From contig DASSXJ010000212.1 of NCBI GenBank assembly GCA_035703895.1, positions 1 to 38,579 of the forward strand: a stretch of 38,579 nt of DNA, read 5' to 3'. Under the pieces are notes generated by a model. That model was not told the DNA's origin and made no database searches. It saw only the letters and a program-made list of their open reading frames with translations. Position numbers and translations under genes: made by a program. The DNA is from a bacterium. Lineage in GTDB: Bacteria > Sysuimicrobiota > Sysuimicrobiia > Sysuimicrobiales > Segetimicrobiaceae. Below are positions 9,106-17,637 of this stretch, in pieces; positions within the stretch are counted from its first letter, which is position 1, and every line of letters starts with the position of its first letter.

Positions 9106-10047
9106 ATGCTGTCGTACCTCACCGGCCGGGTGCTGGCCCTTGTCCCGGTTCTCTTGGTCGTCGCGGTCGTGGTGTTTCTGCTGATCCACGTCACGCCGGG
9201 CGACCCCGCGCGGGTGCTCCTGGGACAGGATGCTACCCCCGAACAGGTACAGAATCTCAGGCACGAGATGGGACTCGACCGGCCCTTGGGTGTGCAGTTC
9301 ATCCTCTGGCTGGGCCGCGCGTTTCACGGGGACCTGGGGATCTCGTTATTCCAGCGCATCCCCGTGACCGCAGACATCATCCAGCACGCCGGGCCCACGG
9401 TGACGCTCTCGCTGATGGCGATCACTGTTTCGCTGCTGATCGGGATCCCCGCAGGGGTGATCTCGGCCGTGTTCCGGGACTCGTGGCTGGACCAGGGAAG
9501 CCTAGCCCTGGCGATGCTCGGCGCGGCGGTGCCGAGCTTCTGGTTGGGCCTGTCGCTGATCGTCGTCTTCGCGGTCAATCTCGGTTGGTTGCCGTCGTCC
9601 GGTTATCGGGCGCCGGCCGAGGGGTTCGGCCTCAGCCTTCACTATCTGCTCCTGCCGGCGCTGGCGCTCGGCCTCCCCAACTCGTCGCTGATCATCCGCT
9701 TCACCCGGAGTAGCCTGCTCGACGTGATCGGCAACGATTACATTCGGACCGCCCGCGCCAAAGGCGTGAGCGAGCGCGGGGTTATTTTTCACCACGCCTT
9801 TCGCAACGCGCTCGTCCCGATCCTGACGGTCGTGGGGCTCACCTTCGCGGCTCTGATGGGCGGAGCGGTCGTGACCGAGACGGTCTTCAGCCTTCCCGGC
9901 GTCGGGCAGCTGGTGGTCTCCTCGGTCTTGCGGCGGGACTATCCCGTGATTCAAGGGGTCATCTTGATGGTCGCGACGGTGTACGTCATCATCAATCTCG
10001 TGGTGGATCTGCTGTACTTCCTCGTGGATCCGCGTGTGAAGTACTAA
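9106..10047 (+). CDS. ABC transporter permease, DppB/OppB type (second importer)
   Basis: Membrane subunit of 313 residues, starting MLSYLTGRVLALVPVLLVVA, with a GLDRPLGVQF periplasmic motif, about six membrane segments and the EAA loop YIRTARAKGVSERGVIFHHA. The C-terminus LVDPRVKY is the standard DppB ending. It lies 33 bases after the binding-protein stop and 7 bases before the next permease, so the three form one transcription unit. No ATPase gene is present. Confidence 0.93.
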   Translation: MLSYLTGRVLALVPVLLVVAVVVFLLIHVTPGDPARVLLGQDATPEQVQNLRHEMGLDRPLGVQFILWLGRAFHGDLGISLFQRIPVTADIIQHAGPTVTLSLMAITVSLLIGIPAGVISAVFRDSWLDQGSLALAMLGAAVPSFWLGLSLIVVFAVNLGWLPSSGYRAPAEGFGLSLHYLLLPALALGLPNSSLIIRFTRSSLLDVIGNDYIRTARAKGVSERGVIFHHAFRNALVPILTVVGLTFAALMGGAVVTETVFSLPGVGQLVVSSVLRRDYPVIQGVILMVATVYVIINLVVDLLYFLVDPRVKY

Positions 10048-10054
10048 CCCTGAG

Positions 10055-10942
10055 ATGGCTGAGCGCGCCCTTCCCTCCCCACGAGTCATTGCCGGAACGC
10101 GGCCGGGCATCGGCACGCTGCTCTGGCGCATGGTGCGGCGACGCCGGATCACCGGTATCGGGGGCGCCCTGATCCTCCTCGCCGTGGTGGCTGCCCTGGC
10201 GGCGCCTCTGCTCTCCTCCTACGATCCTAACGCGCTCAACGTGACCGACCGGCTCCTCCCGCCGGGGCAGTCGCATCCGTTTGGGACGGACGAGTTCGGC
10301 CGCGACATCCTGAGCCGGACGCTGTACGGGGCTCGATTGTCGCTGCTGGTCGGCGCGCTGGTCACGCTGCTCGCCACGACCGCCGGGATCATCATCGGCC
10401 TGACGGCCGGCGCGAGCCCGAAGGCGGATCGCATTCTGATGCGGATCATGGACGGCGTGATGGCATTTCCCGACATCCTGCTCGCCATCGCGCTGATGGC
10501 TTCGCTGGGGCCGAGTGTTCGAAACGTCGTCCTCTCGCTCGGGTTCGTCTACACCCCGCGGGTCGCGCGCGTCGTTCGCGCCGCCGTCCTCGTGGTCATT
10601 CGGTTGGAGTACGTGGAGGCGGCCCGCGCCGTGGGCGCGTCCGGCGCGCGGGTCCTGGCCCGACACATCCTGGTCAACTGCGCCTCTCCCGTCATCGTCC
10701 AAGCCACCTTCATCACGGCGTATGCGATGCTGGGCGAGGCCGCGCTCAGCTTCCTCGGCGTAGGCGTTCCGCCGCAGGTCCCGACTTGGGGCGGGATTAT
10801 CGCCGCCGGGCAGGTGTATCTCCGGCAGGCGTCGTGGATCAGCATCTTCCCCGGCATCGCCATCATCCTGAGCGTCCTCGCGCTCAACCTGATCGGTGAC
10901 GGGTTGCGAGACTTTCTTGACCCCCGACTCCGGCACGCCTAG
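10055..10942 (+). CDS. ABC transporter permease, DppC/OppC type (second importer)
   Basis: Membrane subunit of 295 residues and ordinary DppC length. A cytoplasmic N-tail precedes helix 1; the conserved HPFGTDEFGRDILSRTLYGA stretch leads into the transmembrane core. The EAA loop is YVEAARAVGASGARVLARHI and the C-terminus DGLRDFLDPRLRHA is canonical. It pairs with the DppB-like gene 7 bases upstream. The methionine aminopeptidase gene begins 45 bases downstream and could be co-transcribed. Confidence 0.93.
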   Translation: MAERALPSPRVIAGTRPGIGTLLWRMVRRRRITGIGGALILLAVVAALAAPLLSSYDPNALNVTDRLLPPGQSHPFGTDEFGRDILSRTLYGARLSLLVGALVTLLATTAGIIIGLTAGASPKADRILMRIMDGVMAFPDILLAIALMASLGPSVRNVVLSLGFVYTPRVARVVRAAVLVVIRLEYVEAARAVGASGARVLARHILVNCASPVIVQATFITAYAMLGEAALSFLGVGVPPQVPTWGGIIAAGQVYLRQASWISIFPGIAIILSVLALNLIGDGLRDFLDPRLRHA

Positions 10943-10987
10943 AATCACAGGAGACATTTCGCATTGGCGAAGCGATAGGAGCATCCC

Positions 10988-11728
10988 ATGTCCATCACAT
11001 CCCCGGCCGAATTAGCCGGGCTCCGCTCCATCGGGAGGATCGTGCGGAAGGCCCTCGACGCGATGGCTGCCGCAGTACGGCCCGGCATGACCACCGCAGA
11101 GTTGGATGACATTGGTGGCCGTGTCTTGGCCGAACATGGTGCGGAGTCGGCCCCGCCCAAAGTCTACGGTTTCCCGGGCGCGGTGTGCATCAGCCTCAAT
11201 GATGAGGCGGTACACGGGATCCCCGGGGATCGGGTCCTCCGGCCCGGGGATCTCGTGAAGCTCGACTTGGTGGCGGAAAAGCACGGCTTCCTGGCGGATG
11301 CCGCCGTTACCGTGGGGGTTGGAGAAATGACGGACACAGCCACGGCCCTGGTGCGATGCGCGGAGCGCGCCTTTCGGCAGGCGGCCAAGGTGGCGCGGGT
11401 CGGGTTCCGGGTCGACGACATCGGTCGTGCGGTACAACGGGAAGTGACCCGGGGCGGCTTCCGCGTGATGCCCGCGTTTGGCGGCCACGGAGTCGGCCGC
11501 ACGATCCACGAACCCCCTACCATCCCTAACTACCCTGACCCGCTGTGCCGGGAGCGGCTGACGGAAGGCTTGGTCATCACAATCGAACCGATCATTTCGG
11601 CGGGCACGGGCCGTGGCACGCCGCAGATGGACGGATGGACCGTCAGGACCGCCGACGGCAGTCTCTCCGCTCACTACGAACACACCGTGGTCATCACGAA
11701 GGACGAGCCGATTATGCTCACTGTCTGA
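10988..11728 (+). CDS. map: Methionine aminopeptidase, type I
   Basis: Cytoplasmic metalloprotease that removes N-terminal Met from new proteins (246 residues, normal length for type I without an N-terminal extension). All expected catalytic and metal-binding residues are visible: His76 (DEAVHGIPG), Asp93 and Asp104 (KLDLVAEKHGFLADAAVT), His167 (GGHGVGR), His174 (IHEPP), Glu200 (ITIEP) and Glu231 (EHTVVIT). The ribosome site AGGAG lies about 7 bases before the ATG. Its place after a peptide-importer operon, rather than in a ribosomal protein cluster, suggests that it may be a second copy or act on imported peptides; both are inferences. Confidence 0.95.
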   Translation: MSITSPAELAGLRSIGRIVRKALDAMAAAVRPGMTTAELDDIGGRVLAEHGAESAPPKVYGFPGAVCISLNDEAVHGIPGDRVLRPGDLVKLDLVAEKHGFLADAAVTVGVGEMTDTATALVRCAERAFRQAAKVARVGFRVDDIGRAVQREVTRGGFRVMPAFGGHGVGRTIHEPPTIPNYPDPLCRERLTEGLVITIEPIISAGTGRGTPQMDGWTVRTADGSLSAHYEHTVVITKDEPIMLTV

Positions 11729-11775
11729 GTTCGCAAGGCGAATCGTAACGCCGCGAAACTGTCACGCCGTGATGC

Positions 11776-12234
11776 CTATTGTCCCATACGGTGCCGCCGG
11801 TACAACTTCCGGGTCAGGAAGATCTGGCCCGCATGGTAGGATTCATGCGCGGCCGCGCCCAGCAGCAACTGCGCCAGCGGGTACCTGGCGCCCCGCGGCT
11901 CATAAAGATCATCCGGATCGAGGGCGATCACCGCGGCTCGTAACCCTCGGTGCAAGGCCGCAAGGTCGGCCGTCGCCTTGCGAAGATCGGCAGACGTCCG
12001 GCCCGGCGCGGGCCACGCCTGGCGCGCCTTGGTCCGTGCCCCCTGAATGCGCCGCAAGATATACCGCTTCCAGTATCCCACGTGGTTGATCTGCTCCCAC
12101 ACTGAATGGCCGCCCGGAGGTGTCCACAGAGCCTCGTCGACGCTGAGGTTCCTGGTCGCGACGGCGAGGCCGGCATGCGCCCAGTTTCTCCGCCTCGTCG
12201 TATCCTGCAAAAACCCAAGGATTACGGCGCGCAT
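11776..12234 (-). CDS. DinB-like (four-helix, putative metal-binding) protein
   Basis: Small cytoplasmic protein of 152 residues with the pattern of the DinB superfamily (DinB_2/DUF664-like): three spaced histidines that would bind one metal, His51 in INHVGYWKR, and His130 and His134 in AAHESYHAGQI. Related proteins include thiol-dependent transferases and many of unknown role. The start at 12234 is chosen because it lies just after the stop of the Vgb-like gene (23-base gap); an extension to 12309 would overlap that gene. It is the last gene of the fpg-like, vgb-like, dinB-like minus-strand set. The substrate is unknown. Confidence 0.75.
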   Translation of the reverse strand: MRAVILGFLQDTTRRRNWAHAGLAVATRNLSVDEALWTPPGGHSVWEQINHVGYWKRYILRRIQGARTKARQAWPAPGRTSADLRKATADLAALHRGLRAAVIALDPDDLYEPRGARYPLAQLLLGAAAHESYHAGQIFLTRKLYRRHRMGQ

Positions 12235-12257
12235 CGCAAGCCCCGATTCCTCGCGCC

Positions 12258-13274
12258 TCACCGCCGCCTCCAGACCACCAACTTGTCGACGCCGGACTCG
12301 GCCCCCCACACCTCACCCGGCCGGCCGAGGAGCTGACGAACGGTCGCCCCCTCCGTGGGGAATGGAAATGCCTCGAATGTTTGCCGCACAGGATCGAACC
12401 GGACGAGGGCATTCGCGCCCCAGTCGCTGAGCCAGACCATATCCTGCTCGTCGACGTAGACCGCGTACGGCATCGGCCGTTGGCCGGGCAGGCGCCACTC
12501 CTTCCACTGGTTTGTCCCCGGATCGTACAGCGCCAGGTTGCCGGCGTTCCACTCGCTCACCCAGATCCGGCCTCGCGAGTCCGACCACACGCGTCGGGCG
12601 CCCTGGTTCGCGCTCGGGGGCTGCAGCGCCGTGGCCGCACCCGTCTTCATGTCGATGCGGCCGACGTAGCTGCTGGCCAAAGAAGCGAAGTAGATCGCCC
12701 CCTGCGGCGTGACCGTCATCCCGTACGCGCCTGGGCCGCGAGGAGCGTCCCAGACCTCGACGCGACCGGTTGAAGGCGTGACCCTGCCGTAGACGCCGCT
12801 CTGGCCCGTGAACCAGAGCGTCCCTTCATGGTCGAACGCTGCGGTATTGAGGTTGACCGACGCCCGCCCCGCCGGGAGCGGAAACCGGCGGATCTCCTCG
12901 TTGGCCGGCGACACCCGCACGATCGCGTTAAGGCCACCATCGGTAATCCACGGCGCGCCATCCGGTCCGACGATGACGCCGTGTGGAGCCGACCCCTCGC
13001 CGAGCTTGATGTGCAGGGTTTTGCCGGTCGAAGGATCGAGCCGCCCCAACGCTCCCGCCGTCTGGGCCGTGTACCAGACGCCCCCATCCGAAGCCGGCGC
13101 GACGTCGTGTGGGTGCGATCCGGGCGGAACCCGGTACTCGCGTAGGGCGGCCGGCGCCCCCTGCGCCAGAGACGCACGGTCACTCAATCCGCCGCCGACG
13201 GCGATGGCCAGCACCGCGAGGATCGCTGCGACACGAGCCTCACTTGAATAACCTCGATCGCCTCCGATCCGCAT
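12258..13274 (-). CDS. Secreted Vgb-like (streptogramin lyase-type) beta-propeller protein
   Basis: A 338-residue protein with an N-terminal signal segment (hydrophobic VAAILAVLAIAVGGGL, probable cleavage near SLAQG) and then about seven repeats of the Vgb/NHL kind, each with a D-x-x-G-x-x-W-x-T/S pattern (DGGVWYTAQT, DGAPWITDGG, EGTLWFTGQS, RGRIWVSEWN, DMVWLSDWG). It resembles COG4257 virginiamycin B lyase-like proteins. Most members have no proven lyase activity, so I call only the fold. The ATG at 13274 has a strong GGAGGG site and overlaps the 3' end of the fpg-like gene by 35 bases, implying coupling. Confidence 0.8.
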   Translation of the reverse strand: MRIGGDRGYSSEARVAAILAVLAIAVGGGLSDRASLAQGAPAALREYRVPPGSHPHDVAPASDGGVWYTAQTAGALGRLDPSTGKTLHIKLGEGSAPHGVIVGPDGAPWITDGGLNAIVRVSPANEEIRRFPLPAGRASVNLNTAAFDHEGTLWFTGQSGVYGRVTPSTGRVEVWDAPRGPGAYGMTVTPQGAIYFASLASSYVGRIDMKTGAATALQPPSANQGARRVWSDSRGRIWVSEWNAGNLALYDPGTNQWKEWRLPGQRPMPYAVYVDEQDMVWLSDWGANALVRFDPVRQTFEAFPFPTEGATVRQLLGRPGEVWGAESGVDKLVVWRRR

Positions 13275-14100
13275 ATACCCTCCCTCCCGCTTGACACGTA
13301 GGGCAGTAATACGTCTCCCGGTTCTCGTAGTAGATCACGGCAATCGGCGTGCCGCACCGAGGGCACGGCTCTTTGCCGTGCCGGTGAACCCGCAATAGAT
13401 GGACCGGCTCTCGCATCGGGAGAATGCCGGTGAATTCCTTCCGATGCGCCGCGATGGCTCCCTCCAAGACCTCCCTGATCGCGTGATGCAGTCGCGCCAC
13501 CTGCTCGTCGGTGAGCGCATCGGTCATCGTTTGCGGCGACAACCGAGCCGCCCAGAGGATCTCGTCTGAGAACGCGTTCCCGATCCCGACCACGTAGCGC
13601 TGGAGCGTCAGAAAGCGCTTGAGGTGCATCCGCGCCTCGCCAAGTAGCGCGGCCAGGGCATCCCGCGTGAACGCCGCTGACAGCGGCTCGATCCCGAGGC
13701 CCGCCAGGGCCTCGCCTCCGGCCTCCCGCCCAGCCGGGACCACCCACACCGACGCGGCTTTTTTCGGTCCTATCTCGATCAACCGGAGATCGCTTCCGCC
13801 GCTCAGTTCGAACGTGATCGCGAGATCCTTGGCCGTCCGGGCCTTCCCTCGAGGGAGGACCTGCAGCCGGCCGTTGCGCCGGAGGTGCATCACCATGACG
13901 AGCCCATCGGTCAAGTGAAACACAAGGAGTTTACCGCGGCGGTGAACGCTCATGATGCGGCGCCCTGTGAGGCTGGTGATCGGGGGGTCGGCGGTCTTGA
14001 GGACGTACACGCTCCGGACGATGACGTCCTCGATCGCGCGCCCTTCCACCAGCGGCCGCAGATTCTCGACCAGTACCGTCACAAATGGCAACTCGGGCAT
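13240..14100 (-). CDS. Fpg/Nei-family DNA glycosylase (divergent)
   Basis: Base-excision repair DNA glycosylase/AP lyase homologue (286 residues). It starts MPELPFVTVLVENL, keeping the catalytic Pro2 and Glu3 (counting Met as 1), has the beta-hairpin Lys57 (HRRGKLLVF), the helix-two-turn-helix region VVGIGNAFSDEILWAA, and a complete C-terminal zinc finger (CPRCGTPIAVIYYENRETYY followed by CPTCQ). It differs from classical MutM at residue 6 (Phe instead of Glu) and in the void-filling loop (HLRRNGRL instead of the usual HLGMSG-type sequence), so it belongs to a divergent Fpg-like subfamily. It is the first gene of the minus-strand trio. The exact lesion preference is unknown. Confidence 0.88.
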   Translation of the reverse strand: MPELPFVTVLVENLRPLVEGRAIEDVIVRSVYVLKTADPPITSLTGRRIMSVHRRGKLLVFHLTDGLVMVMHLRRNGRLQVLPRGKARTAKDLAITFELSGGSDLRLIEIGPKKAASVWVVPAGREAGGEALAGLGIEPLSAAFTRDALAALLGEARMHLKRFLTLQRYVVGIGNAFSDEILWAARLSPQTMTDALTDEQVARLHHAIREVLEGAIAAHRKEFTGILPMREPVHLLRVHRHGKEPCPRCGTPIAVIYYENRETYYCPTCQAGGRVYADRRRSRLFK

Positions 14101-14221
14101 CTCGCTTGTGTATGCGCCGTACGCGTACGATTCCCCTACCGCGCGGTCTGCGCCTTGCCGCAGGAGACCACAGCGTCGTTTTCGAAATCACAGACGTTCC
14201 TATTTCGCGTGAGGAGTCGTG

Positions 14222-15163
14222 ATGAAGCATCTTCCGATGGGTCGGACGGGGGTCAAGATCTCGGCGATCGGGCTCGGCACGAACTCGTTCGGCGGCCGTG
14301 CCGAACGGGCGACGTCCATCGCCATTCTTCACCGGGCCATCGACGCGGGAATCAATCTGATCGACACGGCGAACATCTACACGCAGACGGCGTCGGAGAC
14401 GATCATCGGCGAAGGGTTGAAGAGCCGGCGCCACCAGGCAGTTCTGGCCACGAAGGGCGGGATGAAGATGGGCGAGGGGCCGAACGACGGCGGCTCGTCC
14501 CGGTACCATTTGATCCGGGAACTCGAAGGCAGCCTGCGCCGGCTCCAGACCGACTACGTCGACCTGTACCAGATCCACACCTGGGATGCGGAAACCCCGC
14601 TCGAGGAGACGCTCCGGACGCTCGACGACATGGTGCGGTCGGGCAAGGTGCGGTACATTGGAGCGTCCAACTACGCCGCCTGGCAGCTCACCAAAGCGCT
14701 GTGGGCCAGCGACCGACGCGGGTTTGTCCGGTTCGAGACCGTGCAACCGGAGTACTCATTGGCCCAGCGGGAGGTCGAGCGCGAACTCGTGCCGTTATGC
14801 CGAGACCAGGGGATCGGCCTGATCGCGTACTTTCCTCTCGCGGGCGGCATCCTGACGGGCAAGTACCGGAAGGGACAGGCCCCGCCCAAGGGTTCCCGCG
14901 CGCTGACGCAGCCCCAGTTCGCGAAGCGCATCAGCGACCAAGCCCTGCGGCTTGCCGAGGACGTGGCGGCCGTCGCAAGCGAGGTCCACTGCACCTCGGG
15001 CCAACTGGCCCTAGCCTGGCTGATCCGCCAGCCCGCGGTCTGTAGCGCGATCGCGGGCGCCACCTCGGTGGCGCAACTCGAAGAAAACCTGGGTGCGCTC
15101 GAGGTCAACCTGTCTGACGAGGTGTTGAGCCGGCTCGACGAGATCAGCCGTCCGTTCGTGTAA
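14222..15163 (+). CDS. Aldo/keto reductase
   Basis: NAD(P)H-dependent oxidoreductase with a TIM-barrel fold (313 residues). The catalytic tetrad is complete: Asp48 and Tyr53 (IDTANIYTQ), Lys78 (LATKGG) and His119 (YQIHTWD). The N-terminus MKHLPMGRTGVKISAIGLGT and the cofactor-binding C-terminal stretch IAGATSVAQLEENLGAL are typical of the voltage-channel beta-subunit/YajO-like group. The start at 14222 has GAGGAG 5 bases upstream; a GTG at 14219 is less likely. It is a single gene, convergent with the next and sharing a hairpin terminator. The substrate is not predictable. Confidence 0.93.
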   Translation: MKHLPMGRTGVKISAIGLGTNSFGGRAERATSIAILHRAIDAGINLIDTANIYTQTASETIIGEGLKSRRHQAVLATKGGMKMGEGPNDGGSSRYHLIRELEGSLRRLQTDYVDLYQIHTWDAETPLEETLRTLDDMVRSGKVRYIGASNYAAWQLTKALWASDRRGFVRFETVQPEYSLAQREVERELVPLCRDQGIGLIAYFPLAGGILTGKYRKGQAPPKGSRALTQPQFAKRISDQALRLAEDVAAVASEVHCTSGQLALAWLIRQPAVCSAIAGATSVAQLEENLGALEVNLSDEVLSRLDEISRPFV

Positions 15164-15169
15164 GATCGA

Positions 15170-15203
15170 AACGGGGTGAGCACCTGAGGGCGCCCACCCC
15201 GTT
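15170..15203. terminator. Hairpin between convergent genes
   Basis: A 9-base-pair stem (AACGGGGTG with CACCCCGTT) and a 16-base loop lie 6 bases after the aldo/keto reductase stop and 23 bases from the stop of the convergent secreted-protein gene. There is no strong T-tract on either side. The position suggests a bidirectional terminator. Confidence 0.5.
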
Positions 15204-15226
15204 GGGGAGGATTCGACGACTGCCGG

Positions 15227-15646
15227 TTACATCTTCGACATCGCGGTCAGCTGCACCCCGATGATGTGCGCGGCCGCCTTGGCCTGCGCGAGGTTTCCCA
15301 TCTTCAGCGCGTCGCTGCCCATGTGGGCGAGCCACCAGGCCACCTGATACTCCTGATCCTGGCCCATCTTAGCCTTGATATCCGGCATAATCCCCTTGCC
15401 CTGACCCTGGCACGGGTTTCCCGAGGCCTTGTCGAACATCGGGTCGCCCTCGCCCACGAGACAGTTCACGACGTGATGCAGGTGCAGGCTGACTTCCTTC
15501 ATCGAATCGTACTTTTCAGCGAACCCCGCGTGTGTGATCGCCGTCTTGAGCTCGTCCGCCATGCCCATTTCCGCCGCGTACGTTCCCTGGGCGACGACCG
15601 CCATGGCGAACACGAGCCCGAATACACCCCATAACATCTTCGGCAT
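15227..15646 (-). CDS. Secreted His/Cys-containing protein of unknown function
   Basis: A 139-residue protein with a clear signal peptide (MPKMLWGVFGLVFAMAVVAQ, cleavage likely after TYAA). The mature part is mostly helical and has a conserved-looking core: His55, His57, His58, Cys62 (HLHHVVNCLVGEGDP) and Cys79 (SGNPCQGQGKG). The two cysteines may form a disulfide and the histidines may bind a metal or heme, but there is no CxxCH motif. The start is fixed by AGAGGAGG 5 bases before the ATG. I remember similar small secreted proteins with an LHHVxNCLVG...GNPC pattern in soil bacteria, without a known role. Confidence 0.75.
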   Translation of the reverse strand: MPKMLWGVFGLVFAMAVVAQGTYAAEMGMADELKTAITHAGFAEKYDSMKEVSLHLHHVVNCLVGEGDPMFDKASGNPCQGQGKGIMPDIKAKMGQDQEYQVAWWLAHMGSDALKMGNLAQAKAAAHIIGVQLTAMSKM

Positions 15647-15738
15647 ACGATCCTCCTCTGCGCGATTTGGCGTACACGTGTTCACGTTCTATCGATTGTA
15701 TCCAGACGCGTGTCACAGCAGTGCAAAGATGGCGATGG

Positions 15739-15755
15739 GGTAGTGTCCTAATTTG
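15739..15755 (+). repeat. Outer inverted repeat, left copy (17 bases)
   Basis: The sequence GGTAGTGTCCTAATTTG is a perfect inverted match to 20337-20353. It contains the stop codon and last codons of the adjacent zinc-ribbon gene. The flanking 15731-15747 also matches 20358-20374 directly with one mismatch. Possible terminal repeat of a 4.6-kb element. Confidence 0.75.
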
Positions 15756-15978
15756 AATCCCAAATCACGTAGGCTTCCCCACCCTTGTCCTTCGCATCGT
15801 GAACCACGCCCGTTGACTTTTTGCAGTCCGGGCACTCCCGCTCGCCTTGTTTGCCCCCAGGTTCCTTGAGAAAATCACTGACTACGTAGACCTTGTTACA
15901 ATGAGGGCACATCACAGCGATATTGTTCCCGAACCAATCCTCGCTTTTTAGGGTTGGGTCTATCCCACGTTTGTTCAT
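15748..15978 (-). CDS. Small zinc-ribbon protein
   Basis: A 76-residue protein with two CxxC pairs that can form a zinc ribbon: Cys24 and Cys27 (VMCPHCNKVY), and Cys49 and Cys52 (RECPDCKKST). No other domain is visible. The start at 15978 has a purine-rich ribosome site (GGAGGGGAGGG) 7 bases upstream; the open frame extends further but without such a site. Its last codons and TAG stop lie inside the outer inverted repeat, so it may be cargo of the element or a gene truncated by it. It could bind nucleic acid or protein; the function is unknown. Confidence 0.65.
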   Translation of the reverse strand: MNKRGIDPTLKSEDWFGNNIAVMCPHCNKVYVVSDFLKEPGGKQGERECPDCKKSTGVVHDAKDKGGEAYVIWDSN

Positions 15979-16087
15979 GCTGCAGCCCTCCCCTCCGTAG
16001 CGGCCTCCAGCAGCGGCGCAAGGCCAGCGATTGCACGATGCCCTCCGCGCGAACAAGGAATGCCAGGGCGCGCAGGCGTGCTGGAAG

Positions 16088-16111
16088 TAATGTCAAGAGG
16101 GGTGGAAATTC
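16088..16111 (+). repeat. Inner inverted repeat, left copy (24 bases)
   Basis: Perfect reverse complement of 18601-18624; its core is TAATGTCAAGAGGGG. It lies about 96 bases upstream of the probable transposase start, as expected of an insertion-sequence end. Confidence 0.85.
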
Positions 16112-16183
16112 AAGTGGCGTACCCTTTCCGAAACCAGTCACACGGAACGCCTCCCTCGCCGGGGAGGGGAAAGGAGTACGCCA

Positions 16184-17417
16184 TTGCAAGGATATCAGCA
16201 CCTGCGGGGGTTGGACAAGCAGGGAGTACGCTCGCTGCTGGACGTCGTTGCCGTGAGGGCGCGCAGCGAATGTTAATCGATGCGTTGGAGCGAGAAGTCG
16301 GACGAGTTTTTCGGGCGGGCGCGCTACGAGCACCGGGTCGGACGGCGGCGCGGGTATCGGAATGGCATCGGAAAGCCGCGGAAGATCGCCGTGGGGTGCG
16401 GGACGCTGGAGATCCGGGCCCTACGGGTGCGCGAGACGGACGAACCCTTCCGCTCGCAGCTCTTGCCACGATATCAACGGTCGAGCCAGACTGTCCGCGC
16501 GCTGCTGCCGGAGCTCTACCTCCAAGGCCTGGCCACGGGCGATTTCGAGCCGGCCCTGCGCACGCTGCTGGGAGAGGCCGCCCCGCTCAGCCCCGCCTCG
16601 ATCGTGCGGCTCAAGGAGCAGTGGGTAGCGGAATACGAGGCATGGCAACGTCGCCCGCTCGATCCGCGCTATGCGTATTGCTGGGCCGATGGCTATTTGA
16701 AGGCCGGGCCCGAGGATGAGAAGACGGCCGTCCTGATCATCATCGGCGTCACCGCGGACGGCCGAAAAGAGCTGCTGGTCATGGTCGAAGGGTACCGAGA
16801 GCCCCGCGAGAGCTGGCGGGACGTCTTACGGGACCTGCGCCGGCGCGGTCTCAAAGAGATCCGGCTCTTCATCGGCGATGGGGGCCTGGGCTTGTGGGGC
16901 GCGGTCAAAGACGTCTATCCCAGGCCCGGCACCAGCTGTGCTGGTGTCATAAGCAGCTCAACGTGCTGGACAAACTCCCCCAACGGTTGCAGCCTGAGGC
17001 GAATGGGCTCGTCCGGAACATCTACACGGCTCCGACCCGGCTGAGGCAGAGGAGCGGATTGGGCGGTTCGCGCAGTGCTTTGCGCGGGACTACCCGCGGG
17101 GCGTGGCGTCGCTCGTCGATCATCAGACGGAGTTGCTCACCTACTACGACTTCCCGCGGGAGCACTGGAAGAGTTTGCGCACGTCCAACCCGATCGAGTC
17201 GGTCTTCGACCCGTTCCGGTTGCGGACGCGGGCGACCCGGCGGATGCGAACGGCGCGGACGGGCCTGTACCTGGTCTTCCAACTGGTACGACGGGCGGAA
17301 CGCCGGTGGCGGCGCATCGACGCACCGCACGTGGTGGTGAAGGTGCTCGACGGTGTTCAGTTCGTAGATGGAGTGGAGGTTATCGAGTCAGCAAGAAAGC
17401 GGAGGGCGGTCGCTTGA
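16184..17417 (+). pseudogene. IS256 (mutator) family transposase, frameshifted
   Basis: Reassembling three frames gives one IS256-type transposase of normal length, about 400 residues. It probably begins at TTG 16184 (AAGGAG 7 bases upstream) with LQGYQHLRGLDKQGVRSLLD. Four single-base shifts break it: near 16269 (one base missing), 16299 (one extra), 16920 (one missing) and 17040 (one missing). Catalytic region landmarks remain: Asp in CWADGYLKAG, Asp in LFIGDGGLGLWGAV, the LCWCHKQLNVL block and Glu in SNPIESVF, then the C-terminal RTRATRRMRTARTGLYLVFQ. It is either decayed or suffers from assembly indels; several shifts fall in short homopolymers. Confidence 0.88.
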
Positions 17418-17637
17418 GGCAGGATAAAGTGACGTTGTTGAAGCTCTCGTATCCATCTCACGCAACGAGCGTGAAGAACGGGGCCGGGACGCATGTACGG
17501 ACACGCCGATTTGCCATTCTCTGCCATGGACTGCCGGTTGCTTGGTACTTCCCGCTGGTACCCCGCGCAGTACGCCGAACGCGCGCCTGATGGTCAAAGT
17601 GTGGACGGTGAGGCAGTGGACTCGCTGCCCTCGCGTT
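17418..17637. other. Gap inside the insertion element
   Basis: These 220 bases lie between the transposase and methyltransferase 3' ends. I find no credible gene, no copy of the inner inverted repeat and no clear terminator, so there is no sign that the insertion sequence ends here. Confidence 0.5.

Noticed and set aside
16060-16719. A 219-codon plus-strand frame at the transposase start
   Set aside because: Only a short part (LIDALEREV) belongs to the transposase; the rest is out of frame.
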